A DNA stretch of 64,000 nt from Larix kaempferi (Eukaryota > Streptophyta > Pinopsida > Pinales > Pinaceae), in contig BSBM01000779.1 in assembly GCA_027924585.1 (NCBI GenBank), forward strand, positions 14,929,501 through 14,993,500, given 5' to 3'. Positions 48,416 to 58,135 of the stretch are shown here, one piece after another. The first letter of the stretch is position 1; each line of letters opens with the position of its first letter. The position numbers and the translations under genes are program-made. A model generated the notes under the pieces. It ran no database searches, was not told the origin of the DNA, and worked only from the letters and a program-made list of their open reading frames with translations.

Positions 48416-48826
48416 ATGGATGAATACAGTTCTGAAAGAAGATCCCTGGAGGTAGAGGTTGGTCATGGTCATGGTCAGGAAGGGCTTGTTAAACGAGTTT
48501 ATCATGGGAAGAACGGCGAAGAATTAAGCTCCGGTGATGCTAACTGGGAAGAGAAAGAACTGAGCATAGAGCAGCTCTTCGACAGCAAGAAGGTGCCTCC
48601 GTGGTGGGAACAGATAACATTCAGAGCCATGTTTGTGAGCATGCTGATCGGTATTATGTTCTGTATAATTGTCACGAAATTGAGCCTCACCACCGGAATC
48701 GTTCCTTCTCTCCATATTTCTGCTGGATTGTTGGGATTCTTTTTCATCAAAACATGGACCAAATTCCTAGAGAAGGTTGGGTTATTGAAGACCCCGTTCA
48801 CCAGACAAGAGAATACTGTGATTCAG
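48416..48826 (+). pseudogene. YSL (yellow stripe-like) transporter, first exon only
   Basis: 137 codons matching the N-terminus of plant YSL proteins (OPT family), which carry metal-nicotianamine complexes across membranes. Seen: a hydrophilic acidic start, SIEQLFDSKKVPPWWEQITF, the first membrane helix AMFVSMLIGIMFCIIVTKL (residues 71-89), LTTGIVPSLHISAGLLGFFF (91-110, second membrane segment), and the family signature KTPFTRQENTVIQ (125-137). The wording is closest to the YSL5/7/8 type. Similarity ends exactly after CAG (Gln137). The next bases are TCCAAA, with no good splice donor, and lead into LINE-like sequence. Full-length YSLs have about 650-700 residues; no other exon is found to 64000. 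Either a captured or truncated fragment, or a gene whose intron 1 is enormous and whose donor is altered. Confidence 0.75.
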
Positions 48827-50046
48827 TCCAAATGCTCTGATGTCGCATTGGCCACCCTACAACCATCCTCCTGGTACCACAAACATGCCACTCCGGTGTG
48901 TGGTTTTAATGGACGCCGACAGACACCAGTTGAAGAAGACAACCATGTATAATTATGCTATGTTGAAGCCGTGGGGGAGGGTGACTCTGCTCTTGGTTGT
49001 TGCACCTCTGTCTGTGAACTCTGCTCCTCACATTGTTCGCAGGATTTTCATCACCATGTCTAGGCATAGAGGAAGGTTGCATAGAGGGAGAGTTGGAAGA
49101 GTCGTCACTGACCAAGGTTGGGTAGCCACTGATGGATATGGGAAGGGGGTCTTCATCCCGGTTCAGTTGTTAATTGATAACTGGGAAGCCCTCCTGCTCA
49201 CATACCACCTCTCTTTTGGAGCGAACGAGGGTCGCATTAACCATTATTGGTTGGTTAAGAACATGTTGGGAGCTTTCATGGAGGACATCAAAGCGACTTG
49301 GGATAAGGCCATCAACAACACCCAAGCCATAAAGGCTCATTTGGCTCAATTGGACGGCCTGGTTGGTAATCTGGATACCACCTTTGGGAACCAAACTGGA
49401 GTTGGTGGCAGCCATGCTGGAGGCAGCTACGTTGGTGCTAGTCGTGATGTGGGCAACCAAGCTGGTGGGAGCTGCATAGGTGAAGAGGGAGGCTTGGGGG
49501 AAAATCCGCTGCGACAGGGGGTGGTAGCACTGCTCCTATTTTTTCAACGCCGCGTGGCAAGGAGATGGCCTCGCACTCCTTCCCCATCCCTTCCATGTTT
49601 GGACAGCTGACAGAAAAACGGGTCCACGAAGAAATGGAAAAGAGAGTTCTTCCATGGTGCAAGGTAGAACCTCAGCCAACCCAGCAGTAAGATCATAAGG
49701 GAATGGAAGAGGACAATTTCAGTTGCCCAATTCTTGATAAAACTCCCCCCGATGAAAAACAAGCAAGTTAAAGAGGTTCCAAAATCCATCTGTGCTTTTC
49801 ACTTTTTATGCTTTAACATGCTCATTGATCTTATGTATTTCAGTTGTTTTTATGGAAGACTATATAAACTCTGTCTCTGTGCTAATCATACCAATCGCCC
49901 CTGCCCTGAGTAGAATTCTAGTAATTCAAACATTTTTTTATTTTTTGGGTTGGTTGTTCCATAGTCTTAGACCACCTTGGACTGCTCCATCCTCTGTAAT
50001 TTTGATCTTTAGTTTCTAATAAAACTTTGCAGCTTACAAAAAAAGA
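48827..50046 (+). mobile_element. LINE-like 3' fragment abutting the YSL exon
   Basis: Ends in TAATAAAACTTTGCAGCTTAC plus an A run, the same style as the 3' ends of LINE G (ATATAAAACC...GCTTTTGTC, A run) and LINE H. A coding-like stretch precedes it. No RT or RNase H is present, so it would be a strongly 5'-truncated copy. No target-site duplication was identified, so the 5' boundary (after 48826) rests on loss of YSL similarity. Confidence 0.45.
49058..49610 (+). CDS. ORF in LINE-like fragment, coiled-coil and Gly-rich
   Basis: Open frame (part of a longer one from 48840) with a probable start at MSRHRGRLHRGRVGRV, a basic N-terminus. A helical middle follows (NHYWLVKNMLGAFMEDIKAT, NNTQAIKAHLAQLDGLVGNL, 49238-49375) and then a Gly-rich tail (GGSHAGGSYVGASRDVGNQA). 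A frame change near 49520 would extend it to about 49700 (TEKRVHEEMEKRVLPW). No known family recognised. It sits before a LINE-type 3' UTR, like ORF3 of LINE G, and may be a related accessory ORF. Confidence 0.35.
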
Positions 50047-51240
50047 TGTATTTAAGTGGCCAAAACCTAGGATTATGACGAAATTGACTTCCATGAGTTG
50101 TGATTATACTTGAGGCAAATAGTTGTTGGTTGTTGGGATATGCCCTTAATGCCCTTCACTATAATCGACTCTATCATATCTTTACTAACCAACTTCAGGG
50201 GACTTCATTTCTTACCATTAGGACTTTCAGAAGGCTCAATTACATTGTTAAAGGAAGATTATTAAGAGCCATAAGAATATCGGTCAAATTACACACTATG
50301 AGATTTGTCCAACCATAAAATCAAGCACCATCTTGTCCACCATTAACACTATTTTTATAACCAAATATTACACCAAGATAAGTGATGGTGTCTACAAATA
50401 TTCCTCATAGTTGGAGGCATTCCTTGGTGACCCACCCCAACCACCACCCACAATTTTTTTACCTATCTACAACATCTTAGTAGAAGATAAGGAATCTTCA
50501 ACCTCGTCGCCTATGTCAAGTATGCCACCATCACCCATACTATTTGCATTCCTTCATCACCGCCATGTCCATTCATTTCTTTCATCAACGTGATCCTCGA
50601 CTATTTGCATTCCTTCATCACCGCCATGTCCATTCACATTTTGCATTTCTTCATCGCCACCATGTGCATTCACACTTTCAATTTCTTCGTCACCTCCATG
50701 TGCCTCCACGTTTCTTTCCCTTGCTCTTTTTTCTCTTAAATTTCTCATAGAAACACGAGACCTCTCTTTCCTTGCCTCTTCATCAGCTCTGGTGCAATCA
50801 TATTTTTTTTTACGTTTCTTTCTGTTTCCCATGTTGAAAGAATTAAAAACCTAAAATCCAATGCATGAAAATATATGAGAATTGAGAGTTATATGCTGAA
50901 AATAAAGAACAATATTGACCCAACAAGAGTAATATGTTGAGCATTCTTGTACGAAAAATTTACCAAATTGTTGAATGTGATTGTCATCGATGTCAAAGGA
51001 GTTCAATAATGACAAAGGAATAACAAAGGAAAACTAGTTCAGGTGGCCTTGGGAAAATGCCTGCCGTACTTAATGGGTGAATGATAAAAATCATCTGAAA
51101 TTACAATGCTCTATCTTATAAGAAAAAATGTCCTTATGCTCGTATAAAGAAAAATGTTCTTATACCTTATAAAGAAAATACCTTGTTAAGAAAAATGTCT
51201 TTGTGGCCTTATGAAACGTCCTTCAAATGTGTGGATTTAT
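50047..51240. other. Mostly non-coding; one minus-strand repeat ORF inside
   Basis: Apart from the minus-strand ORF at 50557-50832, no supported feature. The apparent plus-strand ORFs at 50411-50750 are the complement of that repeat. Confidence 0.5.
50557..50832 (-). CDS. Hypothetical basic-acidic protein with ~13-residue repeats
   Basis: 91 residues on the minus strand. A very basic start (MGNRKKRKKKYDCTRADEEA) continues as RKERSRVSMRNLREKRARER, then come three tandem repeats of the type VNAHGGDEEMQN (about 50715-50600). The end is VDERNEWTWR. The basic part looks like a nuclear-localisation or DNA-binding arm, as in many plant transposase or nuclear proteins, but no family can be named. 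It may be one exon of a decayed gene that also includes the remnants at 53.7-54.1 kb; that link is speculative. Confidence 0.35.
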   Translation of the reverse strand: MGNRKKRKKKYDCTRADEEARKERSRVSMRNLREKRARERNVEAHGGDEEIESVNAHGGDEEMQNVNGHGGDEGMQIVEDHVDERNEWTWR

Positions 51241-51247
51241 ATAATGC

Positions 51248-51712
51248 GAACTCTTGGCTAAAAACAATACAAAATATGCCACCTCTCGCCTGAAAAGATT
51301 AAAGATCATGCAAACTCTCGGCTGACAAGTAAGTCTCAACTCCAAACAAACTATCGGTTGAAAAAATCCTCGGCTGAAAAAACCCTCGGCTGAAAACATT
51401 CTCGGATGAAATAATTTGGAAAAATATCTCGGCCGAGAGATTATATATACAACTCTCGGCTGAGAAACACAGGCATCCCGTCCGAATATCACAGGAATTT
51501 AATATGCAATGTGTCGACCCCTAAAAGATTCTCGGGGCATTATGTAACAAAACTCTCGGGCGAGAAAAGTTATAAACTCTAGGACGAGAGTTAAAAGTAT
51601 CTTTCAGTCAAGAGTTTTCGTTAACTCTGGGTTAATTTTGGAGCGGGAAAACTTCTAGCTCGAGAAATTTTAAATCTCTTACCCAAGATATTTTCTAGGC
51701 CGAGAGTTTTTG
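51248..51712. repeat. Cluster of degenerate CTCTCGGC(T/C)GAGA motifs
   Basis: About 17 copies of a short motif, from exact CTCTCGGCTGA to degraded forms, spaced 12-40 bp apart. Several are near-palindromic (ATCTCGGCCGAGAGAT at 51426; CTCTCGGCTGAGAA at 51453). The spacing is irregular, so it is not a simple tandem satellite. Dense short motifs of this type are typical of subterminal regions of plant DNA transposons such as CACTA elements (established for that class); no terminal inverted repeat was found here. Confidence 0.6.
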
Positions 51713-51715
51713 GTC

Positions 51716-53695
51716 AACAATTCCAGCACCATTTATGCAGAATTCAGAAATGGGTCAGTTTAACAAGGTCGGACCACTGCAAAATATGAGAATTACATGT
51801 CGGAGTTTATACCAGTAGATTCATCATTCAATCTTCTTTCTAGTAATATAATTTTTTTTCAATTTCATTTAGGACTACTATTTTTTTCTTTTTTTAACTA
51901 AACTTTATCATTAAAAATTTAAGTGACTAAAAAGCAGTCACAATGAAAATTCAATATCATCACAATGACGAAGCGAAAAAATAAAATTAAAAATACAAAG
52001 ATGTTCCTTGAAGTGTCATCTTCAATGGGTTGGTTTTAGTTTGTTTAATAAGAGTAACATTTGAAAGAAAATGTGAAGACAAAAACATGTGTCGATAATG
52101 CACCATTTTCTGAACATACGTTGTTTCGATAAATAATAAAAAATAGTTCCCAAGTCTTAAAAAAACTCAAAATATAGTCCAGGATCAAGTTTAGTGTGTG
52201 TAGATTATGAGCCTACAATTTGTTTCTCTAAAATGAATAACCATCTATCAAAAAACCGTCGTCAACACAGGTCACTCATTATCCATACCTAAAATTTTCA
52301 AGTATATGTCATTGGTTGACAACAAATTTGTCTCACGATATGTCCATAAAAAAATTTAAAAAAATATGAGTAGAAAATTAATTCAATTCTGTAAAACCTT
52401 TGTGTTTACTTTAAGTTGAAATTCCTAAGAGAGATATGGGTTTGAAGAGGTCGAAGTTAAAAAACATAAAAATTAGCAGTTTTTTTTGTAAAAAACAAGC
52501 CAAAATTATTTCCCAACTTCATGTTTTCACCTTGTGTTAAACACTCTGTGTTAATAATAACTAAGAAATTGATCACTATGTTAATAACCATGTGTTTATA
52601 ATGAATGTGATCTCTCCGTTATTACATAAGATCCTTATGTATCGATTCGATACATCGTATAAAAAATAACCCTTGTGTTAATAACGAATGTGATCTATGT
52701 GTTTATCATAGGATCCTTATGGATCGAATCCATAACTTTATTAAATACGACCCCTGTACATTGGTTGAATGGATCATATACAATCCTAAATCCCAAACAC
52801 TGTTGATATCAATACAAATGCTCCGATAGGCGAATCAAATAATAATGGTTGTGACATTAGCATGATTGCGCGTAAGTCATTAGAGCGACTATTTCGTCAA
52901 CTTGTCCAAATCATTGGGTCGAATTTTTATAGAACTCTCGCTTATTAAATCTTATCAAATCGTTACCTTTGACCCATAAAATCGATGACTGTAGTCAACG
53001 TGTAGTTTCCCTCCATGACTGTGTATTCCCGTTGCATGTAATAGCTTGGTTAATGAATGGTCTGTCTACACAGTGATTCTATAGACTTCTGCATGATGGC
53101 AGAGTCTTTGTTTGATAACCTCTTTTATTAAACTAGTGTAGCATGATCCCTTTATTGGAGATAGGCTTATAGACCGCTAGTATTGGAATGTATTTGAGTC
53201 GATATTTGTTTATAGATATTTTCTAATATTAAACTTCCTTAGCTTATGATTAGATACCAAGTTATTATTTGGATAATTTCAATTGAGTCTGCACCCTTAA
53301 CGTAGAAGCTAATTACAGAACCTATAGCAATTAGTAAGTTGAATTGTTACTAGGATTAATTAAATACAGTAATATGTAAATATATAAATAACTTTATATA
53401 TATATATATAGATATAGTATTGCATGTATGAATCAATCTATAGCATTCGAATGGCTATTTACCTTATAATGTTATATGAAGATGATTCTTCGTGAAGAAA
53501 AGTGCCATGATAATATTATGTAATTATATATATTAACTAAGACATATTAACTATTACAACAACAATTATATCCTAATATTTAGCATATTTTTTCACTCAC
53601 CTTGAGTTCGGAACCATTATAAAGTACACATTATATTGATATTTGAAAAATGTTACACGGGATACTATATTCTAATTAGCATATTATTGGAAAAA
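51716..53695. other. Non-coding AT-rich stretch
   Basis: No gene seen. Two related blocks, 52565-52650 and 52670-52740, share GAATGTGATCT and ATC(C/T)TTATG(T/G)ATCGA, a diverged local duplication. A short (TA)n lies near 53398. Confidence 0.6.
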
Positions 53696-53699
53696 ATTA

Positions 53700-53926
53700 T
53701 CGAACACACTCACCATTTTAACATTTGAAATATCGTCACATTTACCCAACTTTGATTGCATAGCATCAAGTGATGCCCCCACTAACGATTCTATAGCATT
53801 GATTCTATGATCACTACCACTACGAATGTCAACCGACGTAGCTTCATGTTCAACATCAATTTTGATATGTATACAGTGCCTTTATGTGGTGGGGATTTGA
53901 TTTTGTTCTACATGTGGTTTCATCTT
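53700..53926 (-). pseudogene. Exon-like coding remnant
   Basis: On the minus strand a 70-odd-codon open stretch reads MKPHVEQNQIPTT, a stop (TAA where CAA would give Gln), then HCIHIKIDVEHEATSVDIRS to LVGASLDAMQSKLGKC. It is preceded by a T-rich tract ending GCAAG, acceptor-like, and ends in ATG followed by GTGAGT, a canonical donor. The sequence has the look of a real exon, but no family is recognised. Confidence 0.4.
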
Positions 53927-54027
53927 GCAAAAAAAATTAGATACCAATATTGTTGAACAACATTTAAAAGTACAACAATTAAAAAAAACAATTGTGTTAA
54001 GAGCATATAGAAAGATGCAAAAACAAT

Positions 54028-54124
54028 GTACTACAAATTTGGGAGCTCTGTTGACATCAAGGCCTTTTCCTTTTCATGCTTCTTTGATATAATTCCTCTC
54101 CATGTGGTTTAATATTCATGGAAA
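54028..54124 (-). pseudogene. Second exon-like remnant
   Basis: The minus-strand reading after a T-rich tract is MNIKPHGEELYQRSMKRKRP, then a TGA where CGA would give Arg, then CQQSSQI. It shares AAACCACATG(G/T)AGA with the start of the remnant at 53926, so the two may be duplicated or neighbouring exons of the same decayed gene or transposase. Confidence 0.3.
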
Positions 54125-54471
54125 AAAATATACAACATTTAAAAGTATGAAGAATGCCATATTAAGCATTCAATAATCAAGTAAAGAATGCAAGCTATAA
54201 AATATTTTCCGAAAGAAAATTTTAAGCATGAAGAATGACAAAACATTGGAAAATGTGAAACTAAAACTATTTTTTTGTATAAAAGTATTTAATATAAATT
54301 TTAAGCATGAAGAATGCCATATTTTTGTCCAAAATAACATTCTTATCTACTCTAATATAAACTGTTATGTGGGGAAAAGGTTATAGGTGGGCATTTGCTA
54401 TGTGTAGAAGAAGAATAAATTCAATATTTGAAAACCAAAAACTTGTTTTAATCTAGTATTCAAATCAACCT

Positions 54472-55912
54472 TGTAATACCCCCAATTTTGACTTGGAATG
54501 TATTTACTCAAAAATTATGTAAATGATGTAAATGTGCTAGTATAGATTCCTAGTGTGGAGCTAAAGGCCAAGGCCCAACTAGTGAATGGCTAGGCATGTA
54601 TGTTGTATATATTTTATTTGGACCATATGACTGTCTTATCATGCCAATTCGACACGTATGTAAATATTATGTTGAAAATTAATAAAATTGTCCAAGATGG
54701 TTGTGTAAAGAGCACTAGAGGGGCTATGATTCCACTAGAGGGGAAGAGGAAACGGGGCCTATGGGAAACCAAATCCTATGTTTCCATGTGTCAACCTTAG
54801 AACTCATCCAAAATCTGCCATGTGCCTTAAATGAGCCAATTACCTTCTCTTGACTATTAAATCCAATCATTGATTGCATATGTGAGGTTGGTGGGAAAAG
54901 TCACTTCATGTAGTTATTGAAGCATGGGGGTTGTGACAGTTATGTCAGCTATCAGCAGTCCTATTTATTCTATGGTTAGAAGTTATGTCAGTTTCCTTTT
55001 CACCCTTAAATTGTATCGCTTGGACTCAACACTCTTTTGATTTCTCTCTCATTCTCTCATGCATGTTTTTGGAGACTACATAGAGTTCTCCATTGCTATT
55101 CATGACCATTACCATACTTTGTCTAACCCATAAATTCGAATTGGAAGACAAAGCTACATTTTGGAAAGAAAAATAGATGGTTATAGGTGAGCATGGAGCT
55201 TGGGAAATATAGGAACCCTTACCCATTGAGTTATGCTACTTTTGGATGCTTGACAAGCCATGGATTAATGTTGCAGGCGGTTCTCCATTAGCATACAGCA
55301 GGTCGGACTCTTACTGCACACACGGGTATGCACTGTAAGGGTTGGATTCCTGAGGGAACTATGGATCAGTGAAAGGAAATTCCTTCCTTTTGTTTTGTGG
55401 GGCAATTGGAAGGAATTCCATGACTATGATGGCTTAGTGAGACCCCTGTAGAGCTATGGTTGAGCTTTTTGGCGAAGCACGGTGAGCATAATGGGTTGTG
55501 GCTTGAGAGATAGAATCCTGTAGGTGTTTCCTTCGCCTTAGTGGCCTCATAGCCCAGCTTGGGGGTGGCCTCTTAGCAGAAAGAGAATATTCTAGAAAGA
55601 GTCGCTATGGATGGGTGGAAAATTGGTCTTACATAGCTAATTGCTTGGATCTTCTTTGTTTAAAGATAAGTATTCTTGTGTGTTTGATCTGCAATGATTT
55701 GTATTTATATGCATGTGAAAATTATGCTTGGAATTGCATGTTATGTGTGTGTGGATCAATTTTATTTCCACTGTATGTTTTTATTTACATGTATGCACAT
55801 GCATTTTGGCTGTATAAATTTGTAATTATTGTTATAGGGTGAAATTCTGAGGCCACGATTCAGTTAATGTCCCCTCATACTGGTCGGATTAAGGATGGGT
55901 ATGTTATAAACC
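54472..55912 (+). repeat. LTR-like stretch (possible solo or truncated LTR)
   Basis: Begins TGTAATACCCCC, a start common to LTRs of Del/Tekay chromoviruses and similar to the D LTR start TGTAATGCC. The text downstream is of the non-coding, mixed composition seen in such LTRs and ends CTCATACTGGTCGG...TATAA before element E starts. No second copy lies in the window, so this rests on the terminal motif alone. Confidence 0.35.
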
Positions 55913-56730
55913 TGTTGCAGCTGTAACCTGATCCCCAAATTTTTTGTAAAATTGTAGGTCCCCTCCTTTGATCTTACCTAGAGTTTGTTTCATCTTACCC
56001 CTAACACTTAGTTTTTCTTGAAAAATAACAAAATAAAAAGCATTTCCACACTTCCGCATTCCTAAGTTCTGCATCAGGAATTTTCCGCATTTCTGCATAT
56101 CCAATATCAGGTTGTGGATTGCGGATTGCATCTCCAACCATTTGAAACTGTATCTGCAATCCCGAATTTCCACATTCCGTGTTTCCAATTGTGGATTGTG
56201 GATTGTATTTTCGACGTTCTAAATTTGCTTCCGCAATCCCGCACTTCCACAATGCCGCAATCCTGCTTTTCCGCAATTCCGATTGTGGATTGCAAATTGC
56301 GGACTAATTTTTCGGTTTGTTGAATGGTCTCTCGTATTTCTGCAATCTGCATGCCTACAATTCCACGTGCCCGCAATCCCGCATCCCGCTTTTCCACATT
56401 TTGCAGCCCCGCACCTCGGCATTCCTGCATTTTTGATTACATATTGCGGATTGCAGACTGCATTTCCGACTTTGGAATTGCATTCCTCATTTCTGCATTT
56501 CACATGTTCGCATTTCCACATTCCAACATCTCGCTTTTCTACATCCCATGGTTCCATAGTTCCAATTGCAGATTGCGGATGGCATTTTTTAACGTTGGAA
56601 ATTGGCACCCGTGATCGCGCACTCCTGCAGGCCCACATTGTGGACTGTGGATTGCGTATTGCGGAAGGATGATTTTTGGTCTTTTTTTAGGCCTTCTCCG
56701 ACTTTCTGCCTCCACATTAGTTATCTTTCT
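55913..56730 (-). repeat. Element E, LTR (left copy)
   Basis: A direct repeat of 63356-64000, clear at least to 56595. Both begin TGTTG(C/T)(A/G)GCTG(T/C)AACC. The upper boundary is not resolved and is put near 56700-56730, where a pyrimidine-rich stretch starts. Orientation is taken from the primer-binding-site-like sequence next to the right copy. The LTR is packed with GGATTGCGG-type words and their complement CCGCAATCC. The long minus-strand ORFs here (for example 56219-56638) are low-complexity by-products. Confidence 0.7.
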
Positions 56731-56880
56731 CAGGTTGAAACAAGATCGTGGAAGTTTAAATATATTTTTTTTCAAACCATATTGACAAATCATGCCTCTG
56801 AAATTTGTATTATGTTCATTATGATTTTGCTTAATAATAAACTTTGCTTATACATTGGTTTTGTTGTTTCCTCGGGACGC

Positions 56881-57303
56881 ATGGAAGTTGAAATGTTATG
56901 GGACAAAGAAGCAGCAAGCATAAAATACAAGAATGGTAATCCAAAGGAGGTGGAGGAAGCCGAAATGATCAGTCATAATGAGAAGGAAGCTAAAAGATCA
57001 CTCATAGAGGAAACAATTGACATAAAAGACAAATTTGGCAAGCTAGAGAATGTAGAGGAAGCCGAAATGATCAGTCATAATGAGAAGGAAGCTGAAAGAT
57101 CACTCATAGAGGAAACAATTGACATAAAAGACAAATTTGGAAAGCCAAAGAATGTAGAGGAAGCCGAAATGATCAATCATAATGAGAAGGAAGCTGAAAG
57201 ATCACTCATAGAAGAAACAATTGACATAAAAGACATATTTAGCAAGCCAGAGAACGTAGAGGAAGCCGAAATGATCGGTCATGTAAAAACAATTCTCTTG
57301 TAA
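56881..57303 (+). CDS. Hypothetical protein with 34-residue acidic tandem repeats
   Basis: 140 residues from the ATG at 56881 (MEVEMLWDKEAASIKYKN). Three full and one partial copies of a 102-bp unit (starts 56950, 57052, 57154, 57256) encode VEEAEMISHNEKEAERSLIE followed by ETIDIKDKFGKPKN. The unit length is a multiple of three and the copies differ mainly by single bases, so the repeats are young compared with the decay around them and keep an open frame. The protein would be acidic and helical. No family recognised. Confidence 0.4.
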   Translation: MEVEMLWDKEAASIKYKNGNPKEVEEAEMISHNEKEAKRSLIEETIDIKDKFGKLENVEEAEMISHNEKEAERSLIEETIDIKDKFGKPKNVEEAEMINHNEKEAERSLIEETIDIKDIFSKPENVEEAEMIGHVKTILL

Positions 57304-58060
57304 TATAAATATGGGGGAAGGGTACGAGAGAAGGGGAATTTGACTAGTGAAATAGAGACTAGATACATTGTGTAAGAGAACTAATTTTCAGCTAATGAGG
57401 AAGGGTCTATTTGCTCGGAAAAGCTTGCATGGATGTTTTCCTGGGATGTGTGACTGATAGATCAGAACTATTTTTTTATGTTTATGTTCATGATGTGAGA
57501 TCTTTCTAACTTTATTGAACTACTTCAATGGTGATGAATGGTTTCCTTATCTATGCAAATATCTATGTGTTAAAAGAGTAATGAATTTTTTTAATTATAA
57601 TCAAAGCCATATTTGGTAATTTTCTATTGTGAATGTGCATACTTTATCTTAATAGCTATCTATTGGATTTGTATGAGCATTTTCAGACTATTAATATTAT
57701 TTAAACTCGCTCCTTGCAAGGATAGATTAGTTAGTTTAGAGTAGAATTAGATAATTGATAAGGTAGAAGTGATAAGACGGGAGGTAAGAACCTACGCATC
57801 ACTTGTGAGGCTTTTGCCTGTCAATTTTAGGTTAAATGCATTAGTTATATTAGAAGCACTTGAATTTTCATACCCCTTAAACATAAAATATAAACGATGG
57901 GTCGAGCCGCAACTGGTACATAAATTAAACAAACATACCTACAGTAGTCGGACCGTTAACCGGACGGATTCCCTATACCAAACAATGAGTGATATAATTG
58001 GGATTATTCATTGAGGAGAATCCTTACAGTCGATGCTAGGATTTTCTAGGCATCAATAGT
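57304..58060. other. Non-coding; candidate leader of the gag-like element
   Basis: No gene. At its end, 58061-58079 reads TTTGGCACTAGAAGGAGGG, 55 bp before the gag-like ATG. A TGG start close upstream of gag is where a primer-binding site would sit, so an LTR might end near 58060. No matching second LTR was identified. Confidence 0.35.
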
Positions 58061-58135
58061 TTTGGCACTAGAAGGAGGGCCGGATGACAAGTCAGCCTAT
58101 GGGAAGTCATTTTTGCTTAAGATGATAGATCATTA

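Noticed and set aside
48416-48952. Functional 178-residue YSL gene
   Set aside because: Only residues 1-137 match the family; the last 41 residues read into LINE-like sequence, and the other transporter helices are absent.
55904-56793. Several overlapping ORFs on both strands rich in NPQSAI/WKCG or LRIADC words
   Set aside because: They arise because the E LTR is built of short repeated words that are open in many frames; the same effect appears at 63344-63865.
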